From CAZJFH01 sp964545205 (GTDB lineage: Bacteria; Pseudomonadota; Alphaproteobacteria; Rhodospirillales; Magnetospirillaceae), in NCBI GenBank assembly GCA_964545205.1, contig CAZJFH010000023.1:4201-68200 (forward strand): a DNA stretch of 64,000 bases, in the 5' to 3' direction. The stretch's first letter is position 1, and every line of letters starts with the position of its first letter. Both the position numbers and the translations under genes were made by a program. This document shows, one piece after another, positions 38,434-46,271 of the stretch. The notes beneath the pieces were generated by a model. That model saw only the letters and a program-made list of their open reading frames with translations, had not been told where the DNA came from and ran no database searches.

Positions 38434-39315
38434 TCAGGCGCGGGCGTGCTCCAGCGCCGCGTTGCGCATCGATTTCTGCAGCTTCTCGAAGGCGCGGACC
38501 TCGATCTGGCGCACCCGCTCGCGGCTGATGCCGTAGTGCTGGCTCAGGTCCTCGAGGGTGACCGGATTGTCGCGCAGCCGGCGCTCGGTCAGGATGTGGC
38601 GCTCGCGCTGGTTCAGGGTGTCGAGCGCCTGGCCGAGCAGGGCGCGGCGCTTCTTCAGCTCCTCGCGCTCGGCCAGTTCGGTCTCCTGGTCGTCGCGCTC
38701 GTCGACCAGCCAGTCCTGCCACTCGCCCTCGCCGTCGATGCGCACCGGCGCGTTGAGGCTGTGGTCGGGGCTGGCCAGGCGGCGGTTCATGCTGATCACG
38801 TCGGCCTCGGCGACGTCGAGCTCCTCGGCGATCTTGCGCACGTTCTCGGGGCTGAGGTCGCCTTCCTCGATCGCCTGCATCTGGCCCTTGAGCTTGCGCA
38901 GGTTGAAGAACAGCTTCTTCTGGGCGGCGGTGGTGCCCATCTTCACCAGCGACCACGAATGCAGGATGTACTCCTGGATCGCGGCGCGGATCCACCACAT
39001 CGCGTAGGTCGCCAGCCGGAAGCCGCGGTCGGGGTCGAAGCGGCGGACCGCCTGCATCATCCCGACATTGCCTTCGCTGATCAGCTCGCCCATCGGCAGC
39101 CCGTAGCCGCGATAGCCCATGGCGATCTTGGCGACCAGTCGCAGATGGCTGGTCACCAGCCGGTGCGCGCAGTCCCAGTCGGCGGCGTCGCGATAGCGCT
39201 TGGCCAGGTTGTACTCCTCGTCCGGCCCGAGCATGGGAAACTTGCGGATTTCCTGGAGATAGCGGGACAGGTTGCCTTCCGGCGCCAGGCCCAAAGCGTT
39301 GGTCACAGCCGTCAT
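38434..39315 (-). CDS. rpoH: RNA polymerase heat-shock sigma factor (sigma-32)
   Basis: A 293-residue sigma-70 family factor of the RpoH group, directing transcription of chaperone and protease genes. Landmarks: LSRYLQEIRKFPMLGPDEEY (region 1.2), VAKIAMGYRGYGLPMGELIS and GNVGMMQAVRRFDPDRGFRL (region 2.1-2.2). The RpoH box-like QKKLFFNLRKLK follows, then region 4 with TLEDLSQHYGISRERVRQIE. GAAGGAGACTCGG precedes ATG 39315. A TATAAT hexamer lies on the minus strand at 39438-39443, possibly its -10 box. Alphaproteobacteria often hold several rpoH copies; only one is here. Confidence 0.96.
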   Translation of the reverse strand: MTAVTNALGLAPEGNLSRYLQEIRKFPMLGPDEEYNLAKRYRDAADWDCAHRLVTSHLRLVAKIAMGYRGYGLPMGELISEGNVGMMQAVRRFDPDRGFRLATYAMWWIRAAIQEYILHSWSLVKMGTTAAQKKLFFNLRKLKGQMQAIEEGDLSPENVRKIAEELDVAEADVISMNRRLASPDHSLNAPVRIDGEGEWQDWLVDERDDQETELAEREELKKRRALLGQALDTLNQRERHILTERRLRDNPVTLEDLSQHYGISRERVRQIEVRAFEKLQKSMRNAALEHARA

Positions 39316-39437
39316 CCGAGTCTCCTTCGTGCGGTGCGAGGCGCCTCCGAGTCGAAGCCGCGTCATCGCTGATTCTGGGACAGGGCGCGTCATCGCCGCC
39401 GTCCAGACCAGTAGACAATAGCGGAGCACGGAACTCA

Positions 39438-39443
39438 ATTATA
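39438..39443 (-). promoter_or_regulatory. candidate rpoH -10 box
   Basis: A perfect minus-strand TATAAT about 120 bases upstream of the rpoH start. The -35 region at the right spacing (CTGGAG, inside the rluD 3' end) is weak. Confidence 0.35.
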
Positions 39444-39450
39444 CGGAGAT

Positions 39451-40440
39451 TTAAATCTGCTCCAGGATGGATACCAACGCATTGATATCGCGAGGCATAC
39501 CGCTTCGGTATGTATGCCTGTCCTTGGTATGGGGGTGCATAAACCCGAGCAGATAGGCGTGGAGCGCCTGGCGCGGGAAAGCTATGACGTCCTTCCTGGC
39601 TTCCGCGGGTATCCCGGCGGGTCGCGCCCGGCCATACGTCTGGTCTCCTACCAAAGGATGACCGATCGAGGTCATGTGGACCCGGATCTGGTGCGTTCGT
39701 CCGGTCTCGAGCCGGCACTCGATCAAGCTGGCGACGCCTTTGAAGGACTTCAAGATGCGCCAGCGCGTGACCGCGGTTTTTCCGCCGTGGCGCAGCAGGG
39801 CCATTTTCTTGCGGTCGCGGTTGCTGCGGCCGATGTTGCCCTCGACGACGCCCGACGCGGTCGGCGGCACGCCCCACACGACGGCCCAGTAGGCGCGCTC
39901 GACCGTGTGCGCGGCGAACTGCTCGGCCAGGCCCTGGTGGGCGGCGTCGGTCTTGGCGACGACCAGCAGGCCGCTGGTGTCCTTGTCGAGGCGGTGGACG
40001 ATGCCGGGCCGCCTCACGCCGCCGACGCCCGACAGGCTGTCGCCGCAATGGGCGAGCAGGGCGTTGACCAGCGTGTCCTCGGGGCTGCCGGGGGCGGGGT
40101 GGACGACCATGCCGGCCGGCTTGTCGACGACGATCAGGTGCTCGTCCTCGTAGACGACGGCGAGCGCGATGTCCTGCGGCCGCGGCTCGGCCTCGACCGC
40201 CGGCGGCACCGAGACGGCGAAGGTCTGGCCGGATTTGACCCGGTATGAGGGGTCGGCTATCGTCGCCGCGTCGCAGCGCACGCGGCCGTCCTCGATCAGC
40301 GCCTTGAGGCGGGTGCGCGACAGCGCCGGCAGCCGCGCCGCCAGGAAGCGGTCGAGGCGTTCGCCGTCGGCCTCGGGCGGGACGGCGGCGGCGAGGGGGG
40401 CGTCGGACGCCATCGCGTCGAGGTCTCCAGGGTTGGTCAT
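39451..40440 (-). CDS. rluD: 23S rRNA pseudouridine synthase, RluA/RluD family
   Basis: A 329-residue protein with an N-terminal S4 RNA-binding domain (RLDRFLAARLPALSRTRLKALIEDGRV) and the RluA-type catalytic domain. The catalytic Asp lies in GIVHRLDKDTSGLLVVAKT, followed by GRTHQIRVHMTSIGHPLVGD. These features fit RluD, which makes pseudouridines in helix 69 of 23S rRNA. It is divergent from the gene at 40464 with 23 bases between the starts. Confidence 0.93.
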   Translation of the reverse strand: MTNPGDLDAMASDAPLAAAVPPEADGERLDRFLAARLPALSRTRLKALIEDGRVRCDAATIADPSYRVKSGQTFAVSVPPAVEAEPRPQDIALAVVYEDEHLIVVDKPAGMVVHPAPGSPEDTLVNALLAHCGDSLSGVGGVRRPGIVHRLDKDTSGLLVVAKTDAAHQGLAEQFAAHTVERAYWAVVWGVPPTASGVVEGNIGRSNRDRKKMALLRHGGKTAVTRWRILKSFKGVASLIECRLETGRTHQIRVHMTSIGHPLVGDQTYGRARPAGIPAEARKDVIAFPRQALHAYLLGFMHPHTKDRHTYRSGMPRDINALVSILEQI

Positions 40441-40463
40441 CGAAGGGAAAGTGAGCCGAAAGC

Positions 40464-40811
40464 ATGCAGGCGATCAAGGCATTGGTGTTCGCGATGGCCA
40501 TCCTTCTCGTCGCCGGCATCGCGCTGCTCGGTTACGGGCTCTATTCGAAGTCGCGCAAGCTGACCGGCGAGCCGGCCCCGGTCGCCGCCGCGCCGCCGGC
40601 CGGCGTCGCCTTCGGCGAGCTGAGCGTGCCGCTGGCCCCCGGCGCCGAGGTCGAGGATATGGAGACGGTGGCCGGCCGCCTGGCGGTGCGGGTGCGCGAG
40701 GGCGAGGCGGTGCGCATCATCGTGCTCGATCCCCTGACCGGCAGCGTCTCCGGCACCTTCGCCCTGCGCCCGCAGGGCGCGGCGGCCGACCGCCCGCCGG
40801 GCGCGCGCTGA
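40464..40811 (+). CDS. DUF6476-like single-pass membrane protein
   Basis: A 115-residue protein with one N-terminal membrane helix (residues 5-26, ALVFAMAILLVAGIALLGYGLY), a basic stop-transfer KSRK, and a C-terminal beta-rich domain ending LDPLTGSVSGTFALRP. Size, position beside rluD and the VEDMETVAGRLAVRVREGE strand resemble DUF6476, a conserved alphaproteobacterial family of unknown function. It ends 11 bases before the JAMM gene. Confidence 0.7.
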   Translation: MQAIKALVFAMAILLVAGIALLGYGLYSKSRKLTGEPAPVAAAPPAGVAFGELSVPLAPGAEVEDMETVAGRLAVRVREGEAVRIIVLDPLTGSVSGTFALRPQGAAADRPPGAR

Positions 40812-40822
40812 GCGGGGCCGCG

Positions 40823-41242
40823 GTGCTGGAGATCCCGGCGCACCTGCTGCGGCGCGTCGTCGACGCCGCCGAGGCCGCCTATCCGGCCGAGTGCTGCGGC
40901 CTGCTCGCCGGCACCGGCGCCCGCGGCCTGCGCGTCACCCGCGTCGTGCCGGCGGCCAACCTGCTGGCCGCCGAGCGCGCCGACCGCTTCGAGGTCGACC
41001 CGGCGGCGCGGCTGGCTCTGATGCGCGAGCTCGGCGACGGGCCGGAGCGGCTGATCGGCCACTACCACAGCCACCCCGACCAGCCGCCGGAGCCCTCGGC
41101 CACCGACCTCGCCATGGCCTGGGAGCCCGAGCTGGTGTGGCTGATCACCGCGGTTTGCGCCGGCCAGGCCATCGCCACCACCGCCCACCGCCTCGATCCG
41201 GCGCGGGGCCGCTTCCGGCCGCTGCGGCTGCGGGTGCGGTGA
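40823..41242 (+). CDS. JAMM/MPN metallopeptidase (M67 family)
   Basis: A 139-residue JAMM domain protein. The zinc site is complete: Glu in YPAECCGLLAG, and GHYHSHPDQPPEPSATDLAMA giving the H-x-H-x(7)-S-x(2)-D signature. Bacterial members cleave ubiquitin-like fusions (for example of sulphur-carrier proteins) or isopeptide bonds. No carrier protein gene lies next to it. The start is GTG 40823 (VLEIPAHLL), the only start fitting the domain; it follows a GGGG tract. Confidence 0.9.
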   Translation: MLEIPAHLLRRVVDAAEAAYPAECCGLLAGTGARGLRVTRVVPAANLLAAERADRFEVDPAARLALMRELGDGPERLIGHYHSHPDQPPEPSATDLAMAWEPELVWLITAVCAGQAIATTAHRLDPARGRFRPLRLRVR

Positions 41243-41269
41243 AAATCCGCGCGGCCCGGAAAAATGTGC

Positions 41270-41298
41270 TTGAACCCGCCCCATCCTTTGAGTACATA
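41270..41298 (+). promoter_or_regulatory. candidate tRNA-Glu promoter
   Basis: TTGAAC (41270-41275) is separated by 17 bases from TACATA (41293-41298), 20 bases before the tRNA. The -10 match is weak, the -35 good. Confidence 0.45.
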
Positions 41299-41318
41299 GC
41301 GGGTCCGCGCCTTGCGAT

Positions 41319-41394
41319 GTCCCCATCGTCTAGAGGCCTAGGACACCGCCCTCTCACGGCGGCAACCGGGGTTCGAATCCCCGTGGGGACGCCA
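41319..41394 (+). tRNA. tRNA-Glu (anticodon CTC)
   Basis: A 76-base cloverleaf including an encoded CCA. Acceptor arms GTCCCCA and TGGGGAC pair; the anticodon arm CCGCC-CTCTCAC-GGCGG gives anticodon CTC (reads GAG). The T arm is ACCGG-GGTTCGAATC-CCCGT-like with the GTTCGAATC core, and the discriminator is G. The last 20 bases (from the T-arm to just after CCA) form the left copy of the island's att repeat. Confidence 0.97.
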
Positions 41395-41397
41395 ATC
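41378..41397 (+). repeat. attL direct repeat
   Basis: TCCCCGTGGGGACGCCAATC: T-arm and acceptor 3' half of tRNA-Glu, CCA and three downstream bases. It is identical over 20 bases to 57498-57517 and differs immediately outside. This copy restores a functional tRNA. Confidence 0.95.
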
Positions 41398-41454
41398 CCG
41401 TCTGTGTCTGTAGGTAACTGAAATGGCTCAGCTTTTCAGCTGGGCTTTCTTGTT

Positions 41455-41477
41455 GTCCACACAGGTCGTCCACACAG
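41455..41477 (+). promoter_or_regulatory. paired GTCCACACAG repeats (left arm sites)
   Basis: GTCCACACAG at 41455-41464 and 41468-41477, a 13-bp period, 58 bases inside attL. The same motif and period recur at the right end. Tyrosine integrases of the lambda type bind such direct arm-type repeats. Confidence 0.7.
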
Positions 41478-41558
41478 CCGCCAGGCTCTCCGTCAGCTTG
41501 CAGGGCAGCCGGTCTCCGTAAGTGCGCAGCCTTTTGTGGAGCGCAGTCGGCATAGGCG

Positions 41559-41657
41559 CTAGCTGCGGCGGCCGACCAACTCCGCGGAGTCCTCCGCCTG
41601 GGCCGGCGAGGCAAAGACGGCGGCGGCGAGAACCAGGGCGCGGGAAATCCATGTCAT
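41559..41657 (-). pseudogene. orphan signal-peptide fragment
   Basis: A 32-codon frame MTWISRALVLAAAVFASPAQ followed by AEDSAELVGRRS and a stop. It is a convincing Sec signal peptide with an AQA cleavage site but almost no mature protein, which suggests the 5' end of a secreted-protein gene truncated at the island's decayed left end. No ribosome site is obvious. Confidence 0.4.
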
Positions 41658-41796
41658 GGGCCAACTCCACTGCATGGCGGGCAAACACGGAAAAGGCGGT
41701 CGGGCAGCCGTTGCCCGTGCGCACCGTCCAGTCCGTGGGATACGTCTTCACCACATCGCGCCACTGAACAGCCGGCCGTCAGGCCCGCAGCCAGTC

Positions 41797-41970
41797 CTAG
41801 ACCGCCTCGGCCCTGGGCACGTCGCCATGTCGGTGACCTTTTCGATCTCGACCGCCACGCCCGAGCGCCGCCGCCTTGTCGTCCAGGATGTTGTCGGCGC
41901 CCGCATAGTCGGCGAAGAAGTCGGCCGGCACATAGCCGTGCAGCAGCGAGCCGATGCCAATGCCATTCAT
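41797..41970 (-). CDS. possible small gene or remnant, 57 aa
   Basis: An open frame with start MNGIGIGSLLHGYVPADFFA and a more basic second half. The G+C pattern is coding-like at the start; an alternative frame then continues (VAVEIEKVTDMAT), so it may be the frameshifted remnant of a longer gene. Not recognised. The remainder of 41398-42196 shows only short, unsupported frames. Confidence 0.25.
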   Translation of the reverse strand: MNGIGIGSLLHGYVPADFFADYAGADNILDDKAAALGRGGRDRKGHRHGDVPRAEAV

Positions 41971-42196
41971 CGGCACCCGTTATATGATTGCCACCATTTA
42001 TCTCCTGACGTGGTTATTGTACACGGCAAGCTACGACCTGGAAAGTTGCAGAACAGCCAAATGACGCTCACGTTGGTGGACCAACAAGCTCCATAACGGG
42101 GCGGCAATCGGAACAATTTCCTTGATGACATTTTCCTCTTCACTGGCAAAATTGTCGGCGACAGCCCACCGTCGGGTGTCTCGGGGGTGCCCGGAG

Positions 42197-43292
42197 ATGA
42201 ACCACGAACACCTCGTCGAGCAGATCTACGCGGCCACTGCCGAACCGGACCTTTGGGAGCCGGTGCTGGAGGCGCTGGGGGGGCTGCGTAAAGGCGGCCG
42301 GCGGGCTGCTGGTCACCCGCCGCAACGACTCGCCGTGGCTGGGCTGGCGCTGCTCGCGGGCGATGGTCCCGGGTGCGGCCGCGTACATCGCCTCGGACGC
42401 CGGCGCCCGCAGCCAGACGACCACGCGGCTGCTGGCGGCGCAACGTAGCGGCTTCGTGACCAGCCAGGAGCTGTTCACCGAAGAGGAATACCTTGCCGAT
42501 CCGATGATGACCGAATGGGGCGCCGCCAACGGCCTCTGTCATGGCGCCGCCACGGCCATACACGTGCCGAACGGCGACTTGGTCGTCGTCCAGATCCAGC
42601 GCCGCAGGGGCGAGCCCGGCCTCGATCCCGCCGACATCGCGGTCCTCGATGGCTTCCGCCCCCATCTCGCCCGCGCCGGCCTGCTGGCCGCCCGCTGGCG
42701 GCTGGAGCGCCTGCGCGCGGCGGCCGAGGCGCTGGCGCTGGTCGGCCTGCCGGCGGCGGCGGTGCTCGACCTGACCGGGCGCGTGATGGCGGCCAACGCG
42801 CCGATCGAGGCCCACCAGCCGCATGTCGTCTGGCGAAGCCGCGACCGCATCGGCTTTCGCGACGCCGCCGCCGAAACCTGCCTGCAGCAGGCGCTGCACA
42901 GGCTCAGACAGCCCGCCACCGCGCGCGGCCTGTCGTTTCCGGCGGGCGCGCAGGACGGCACGCCGGCGGTCCCGACCACCGGCCATGCCCGCGACGTCTT
43001 CGGGGGCGCCTTCGGCGTGCTGGTGATCACCCCGGTAACCATGCCCGACGCCCCCGACGCCGTCCTGCTACAGGCCCTTTACGACCTGACCCCGGCCGAG
43101 GCCAGGGTGGCCGGCGGCATCGCCCGCGGCATGACCCCAGACCAGATCGCCGCCCGCCAAGCCGTCTCGATCGAGACGGTCCGCGTTAGTGGAACCAGCG
43201 GCGACACGCGAAAGCGGATGTTTTTTGCGAGTCCTTTGCCCGCCGCTTCATCGGCGACGCAAGGGCGTCCAGGACGAAGCCGGTGGTCATAA
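42197..43292 (+). pseudogene. broken LuxR-family regulator
   Basis: A LuxR-type regulator with an N-terminal PAS-like region, damaged twice. It starts MNHEHLVEQIYAATAEPDLW, then changes frame at a run of seven Gs (42277-42283). Removing one G would join VLEALGGCVKAAGG to LLVTRRNDSPWLGW and restore the protein. It then continues intact to the C-terminal helix-turn-helix (LTPAEARVAGGIARGMTPDQIAARQAVSIETVR), where homology ends after VR and an unrelated tail leads to a stop. The DNA-binding recognition helix is therefore incomplete. It is related in layout to the intact regulator at 51191. The first break could be a sequencing error; the second is a real truncation. Confidence 0.75.
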
Positions 43293-43413
43293 AGGCCGAG
43301 ACATGTCAGCCTGCTTCGTCAAAAAGTGCGGAACGGCGTGCAAGCATCAAGGTGCCATCCACATGCCCCTGAAGGCGTCCAAACGGCACCTTTGAAGGCA
43401 GCGTCGGCTAAGT

Positions 43414-45045
43414 TCAATCGGCCCCCGGCAACAGGGCGAGTCCGAGCTCTTTTAAAAACCCATTGTGCTTCGACGTTGCCTCCCGAATCTGCCGCTCGAT
43501 CTCGACTAGCTCCTGCTGCGTGGCCGCCAGCACAATCTCTTTCTCGCCGACGGCAGTGCTGATGTAGCGAGAGATGTTGAGGTTGTAGCCCTCCTCAGCG
43601 ATGCGCTCCATGCTGACGCGCTTGGAATAGCGGTCCTCTTCCTTGCGGAACTGGTAGGTCTCGATGATCTTGCCGATATGCTCGTCCGTGAGCTGGTTCT
43701 GGCGCCTGCCCCTGTCAAAATGCTCCGCTGCGTTGATGAAAAGCACGTCATCGGGCTTCTTGCACTTCTTCAGCACGAGGATGCAGACCGGGATGCCGGT
43801 CGAATAGAACAGGTTCGCGGGAAGGCCGATGACCGTGTCGATGTGACCGTCCTTCAAGAGCTTGGTGCGGATCCGTTCCTCCGCCCCGCCTCTGAACAGC
43901 ACGCCGTGCGGCAGGATGATGGCCATCACGCCTTCATCCTTCAGGTAGTGGAAACCGTGCAGCAGGAAGGCGAAGTCTGCGGCCGACTTTGGCGCCAGCC
44001 CGTAGTTCTTGAATCGCACATCGTCGCCCATCGCCTCGGTCGGCTCCCACCGGAAGCTGAAGGGCGGGTTGGCCACGATGGCATCGAAAGCAGGCTTCTT
44101 AGCGGGGTTCAGCTCGCGCAGGATGTCCCAGTCATTGGCTAGGGTATCGCCGTGGTAAATTTCGAACTCGGTGTCCTTCACCCCATGCAGCAGCATGTTC
44201 ATGCGGGCGAGGTTGTATGTCGTGATGTTGCTTTCCTGGCCAAAAATCTTGCCGATGCCGTGCGGTCCCATCCGCTTGCGAACGTTGAGAAGAAGCGAAC
44301 CTGATCCGCAGGCGAAATCGAGAACACTGGCCAGACGCTCTTTCCGGCCTGTGGCGGGTTCCTGGCTGTCCAGGGTCACGATCGCCGACAGGATGTCGGA
44401 AATTTGCTGTGGCGTATAAAACTCGCCCGCTTTTTTGCCGGAACCGGCGGCGAATTGGCCGATCAGGTATTCATAGGCATCACCCAGATGATCCACCTCG
44501 GACGAGAACTCGGCCAGGCCCCGGGCGATCTCGGCAATAATCGCACAGAGCTTCTTGTTCTTGTCCGCCTGCGTCTTTCCCAGCTTTTCCGAGTAAAGAT
44601 TGATCTCAGAGAACAACCCGCCGAACGTGCTCTGAAAGGACTCGTTCTCGATGTACTTGAAGCCGTCATAGAGCGTCAGCAGCAATTCATCGCTCTGCGT
44701 GCGGGCCAGCTTGGCGATGTTGTTCCATAGATAGGGCGGCTGGATCACATAATGCACCTTGCGGCGCATCTGCTTTTCGAATTCGGCCACGTCGTTTGGA
44801 TTGTCGTCGTACCACGCCTGCAGGGGGGTGCTCGCGCCTGAGCGTTCCAGCACGTCTTCTGGCAGATCGGGGTAATCCGATCCCAGTTCCCGCTTCGCCG
44901 CCGCCTCGTAATTGTCCGAAAGGTAGCGCAAAAACAGGAACGACAGCATGTAGTCGCGGAAATCGTCCGCGTTCATCGCGCCGCGCAGCGTATCGGCGAT
45001 GTTCCAGAGCGTTTTGCCCAATTGCTTTTGGATTTGGTCGTTCAT
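43414..45045 (-). CDS. hsdM: type I restriction-modification system DNA methyltransferase subunit
   Basis: A 543-residue adenine methyltransferase subunit. The N-terminal helical domain (QLGKTLWNIADTLRGAMNADDFRDYMLSFLFLRYLSDN) is typical of the IC-type HsdM. Motif I is VLDFACGSGSLLLNV, motif IV is IVANPPFSFRW (NPPF, N6-adenine). A C-terminal region follows with LTDEHIGKIIETYQFRKEEDRYS. It modifies the host recognition site and, with HsdS, protects DNA from HsdR. The start overlaps the preceding gene's stop by ATGA; last gene of the operon. Confidence 0.97.
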   Translation of the reverse strand: MNDQIQKQLGKTLWNIADTLRGAMNADDFRDYMLSFLFLRYLSDNYEAAAKRELGSDYPDLPEDVLERSGASTPLQAWYDDNPNDVAEFEKQMRRKVHYVIQPPYLWNNIAKLARTQSDELLLTLYDGFKYIENESFQSTFGGLFSEINLYSEKLGKTQADKNKKLCAIIAEIARGLAEFSSEVDHLGDAYEYLIGQFAAGSGKKAGEFYTPQQISDILSAIVTLDSQEPATGRKERLASVLDFACGSGSLLLNVRKRMGPHGIGKIFGQESNITTYNLARMNMLLHGVKDTEFEIYHGDTLANDWDILRELNPAKKPAFDAIVANPPFSFRWEPTEAMGDDVRFKNYGLAPKSAADFAFLLHGFHYLKDEGVMAIILPHGVLFRGGAEERIRTKLLKDGHIDTVIGLPANLFYSTGIPVCILVLKKCKKPDDVLFINAAEHFDRGRRQNQLTDEHIGKIIETYQFRKEEDRYSKRVSMERIAEEGYNLNISRYISTAVGEKEIVLAATQQELVEIERQIREATSKHNGFLKELGLALLPGAD

Positions 45046-46271
45046 TGTGCAGGTACTTCCTGGGTGGCGGGCGCTGGTGCCTGGGCTGCGGGCTGGGCCG
45101 GAACAATTCCTGGCAGGGCGAACTCGAACCGCGTGATAAACTCGCGCAGGATACGGCGGAACAGTGCCTTGTTGTCCTCGCCCATCTCCGTGGGTTCATG
45201 GATGGCATAGGGGCCATGGCTCAGCAGGTTCAGGGCCCGGTTGAACAGCGCCCGGTCTTCATCGTTGTCCAGCGCCTTCAGGCAGAAAGCCATGCTCGGA
45301 TGACCGAAGAATGAGGCCGTCTTCTCCATGACGCTACGCAAGCCGTTGAAGTGGAATGTGTAGAGCTTCCCCTTGTCGGGATCGGCGGCACGCTGCAACT
45401 CGGCTAAGGTGGCGACGTGGTGGAAGAAGGGCGTATCCTCCGTTGCCTGAAGCGTGTAGGCGCCGTCGCGGTTTGGGCGGTGCAGGAAATAGCGCTTGTG
45501 GGTAATCTTCGGCTCCCCATCGGCCCGCCTGCCCATTTCGTTGCACATGACGTTGAAGAACAGCGCGTGGTGGGACGAGAAGATCACCTTGATCGGGGCG
45601 GGCCCACCGGCAGCATCCTTCCGCGTGGCTGCCCGGCGGAGAAGTTTGGCCAAGTCGCAGGCCACGGAAATCGCGTTGTTGTCGTCCAGCGACGAGATCG
45701 GGTCATCGATATAGAGGTACTTTTTCCCCTGATAAGATTCATGCCCATCCAGCATACGTTCGCAGATGGCCATGAAGACGCACCAGATAAAGATGTTCTG
45801 TTCGCCCCGTGACACCTTGATGTTGGACTGATCACCCTTTCGGAAACTCACAAAATCAGGCTTGGAGACGGTCTCTTTGCCCTGCTGAACATCCTTGTAG
45901 GTGAAGTCGAAATCAAAGTCGGCGTATCGGGAAAGGTAACCCGCAATGGTTTCGTCCAGCGCGAGTTCCGTCATTGCGTTGAAGAAGGACGACTTTTCGT
46001 TCAGTTGCAGGCGGCGCACGCTGTCGCCGTCAAGGTCGTTTTCCCAGACGAACAAATCCTCGGTAAAGGCATTGAAATAGAGCGTGTCGGGCGTCCCGGT
46101 CGGGTTCTTCTTGGTCTTGCGTTTGCCTGCGTCCTTGAACTCCATCGACAGGCGGGTCTTGCCGGTGCGGTTGTAAGCGTAGATCAAGAGCAGCGAGATC
46201 GGCTTCGTGGGGTTGTTCAGATCGTCACGAAGTCTGCCCACCAGCGTCCTAAGGTTCTTGTAGGTGCTCAT
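45042..46271 (-). CDS. PrrC-like ABC ATPase, candidate anticodon nuclease
   Basis: A 409-residue protein inside the restriction operon, close to PrrC's length (396 in E. coli). Residues 1-260 form an ABC-type ATPase: degenerate Walker A IYAYNRTGKTRLS, signature VSRGEQNIF, Walker B with D-loop KYLYIDDPISSLDDNN (a hallmark of PrrC/RloC proteins), and switch His in FSSHHALFF. The C-terminal part has R-S-V-M-E (Arg and Glu four apart, as in PrrC Arg320/Glu324) and, 36 residues on, His in LLSHGPY (PrrC His356 is 32 on). I therefore suggest it cuts tRNA anticodons, silenced by the restriction complex. The ATPase part is firm, the nuclease part is inference. Both ends overlap neighbours by four bases. 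Confidence 0.75.
   Translation of the reverse strand: MSTYKNLRTLVGRLRDDLNNPTKPISLLLIYAYNRTGKTRLSMEFKDAGKRKTKKNPTGTPDTLYFNAFTEDLFVWENDLDGDSVRRLQLNEKSSFFNAMTELALDETIAGYLSRYADFDFDFTYKDVQQGKETVSKPDFVSFRKGDQSNIKVSRGEQNIFIWCVFMAICERMLDGHESYQGKKYLYIDDPISSLDDNNAISVACDLAKLLRRAATRKDAAGGPAPIKVIFSSHHALFFNVMCNEMGRRADGEPKITHKRYFLHRPNRDGAYTLQATEDTPFFHHVATLAELQRAADPDKGKLYTFHFNGLRSVMEKTASFFGHPSMAFCLKALDNDEDRALFNRALNLLSHGPYAIHEPTEMGEDNKALFRRILREFITRFEFALPGIVPAQPAAQAPAPATQEVPAQ

Noticed and set aside
41428..41754. A 108-codon minus-strand frame at the left island end
   Set aside because: It overlaps the arm repeats and the signal-peptide fragment in another frame and has no recognisable feature.
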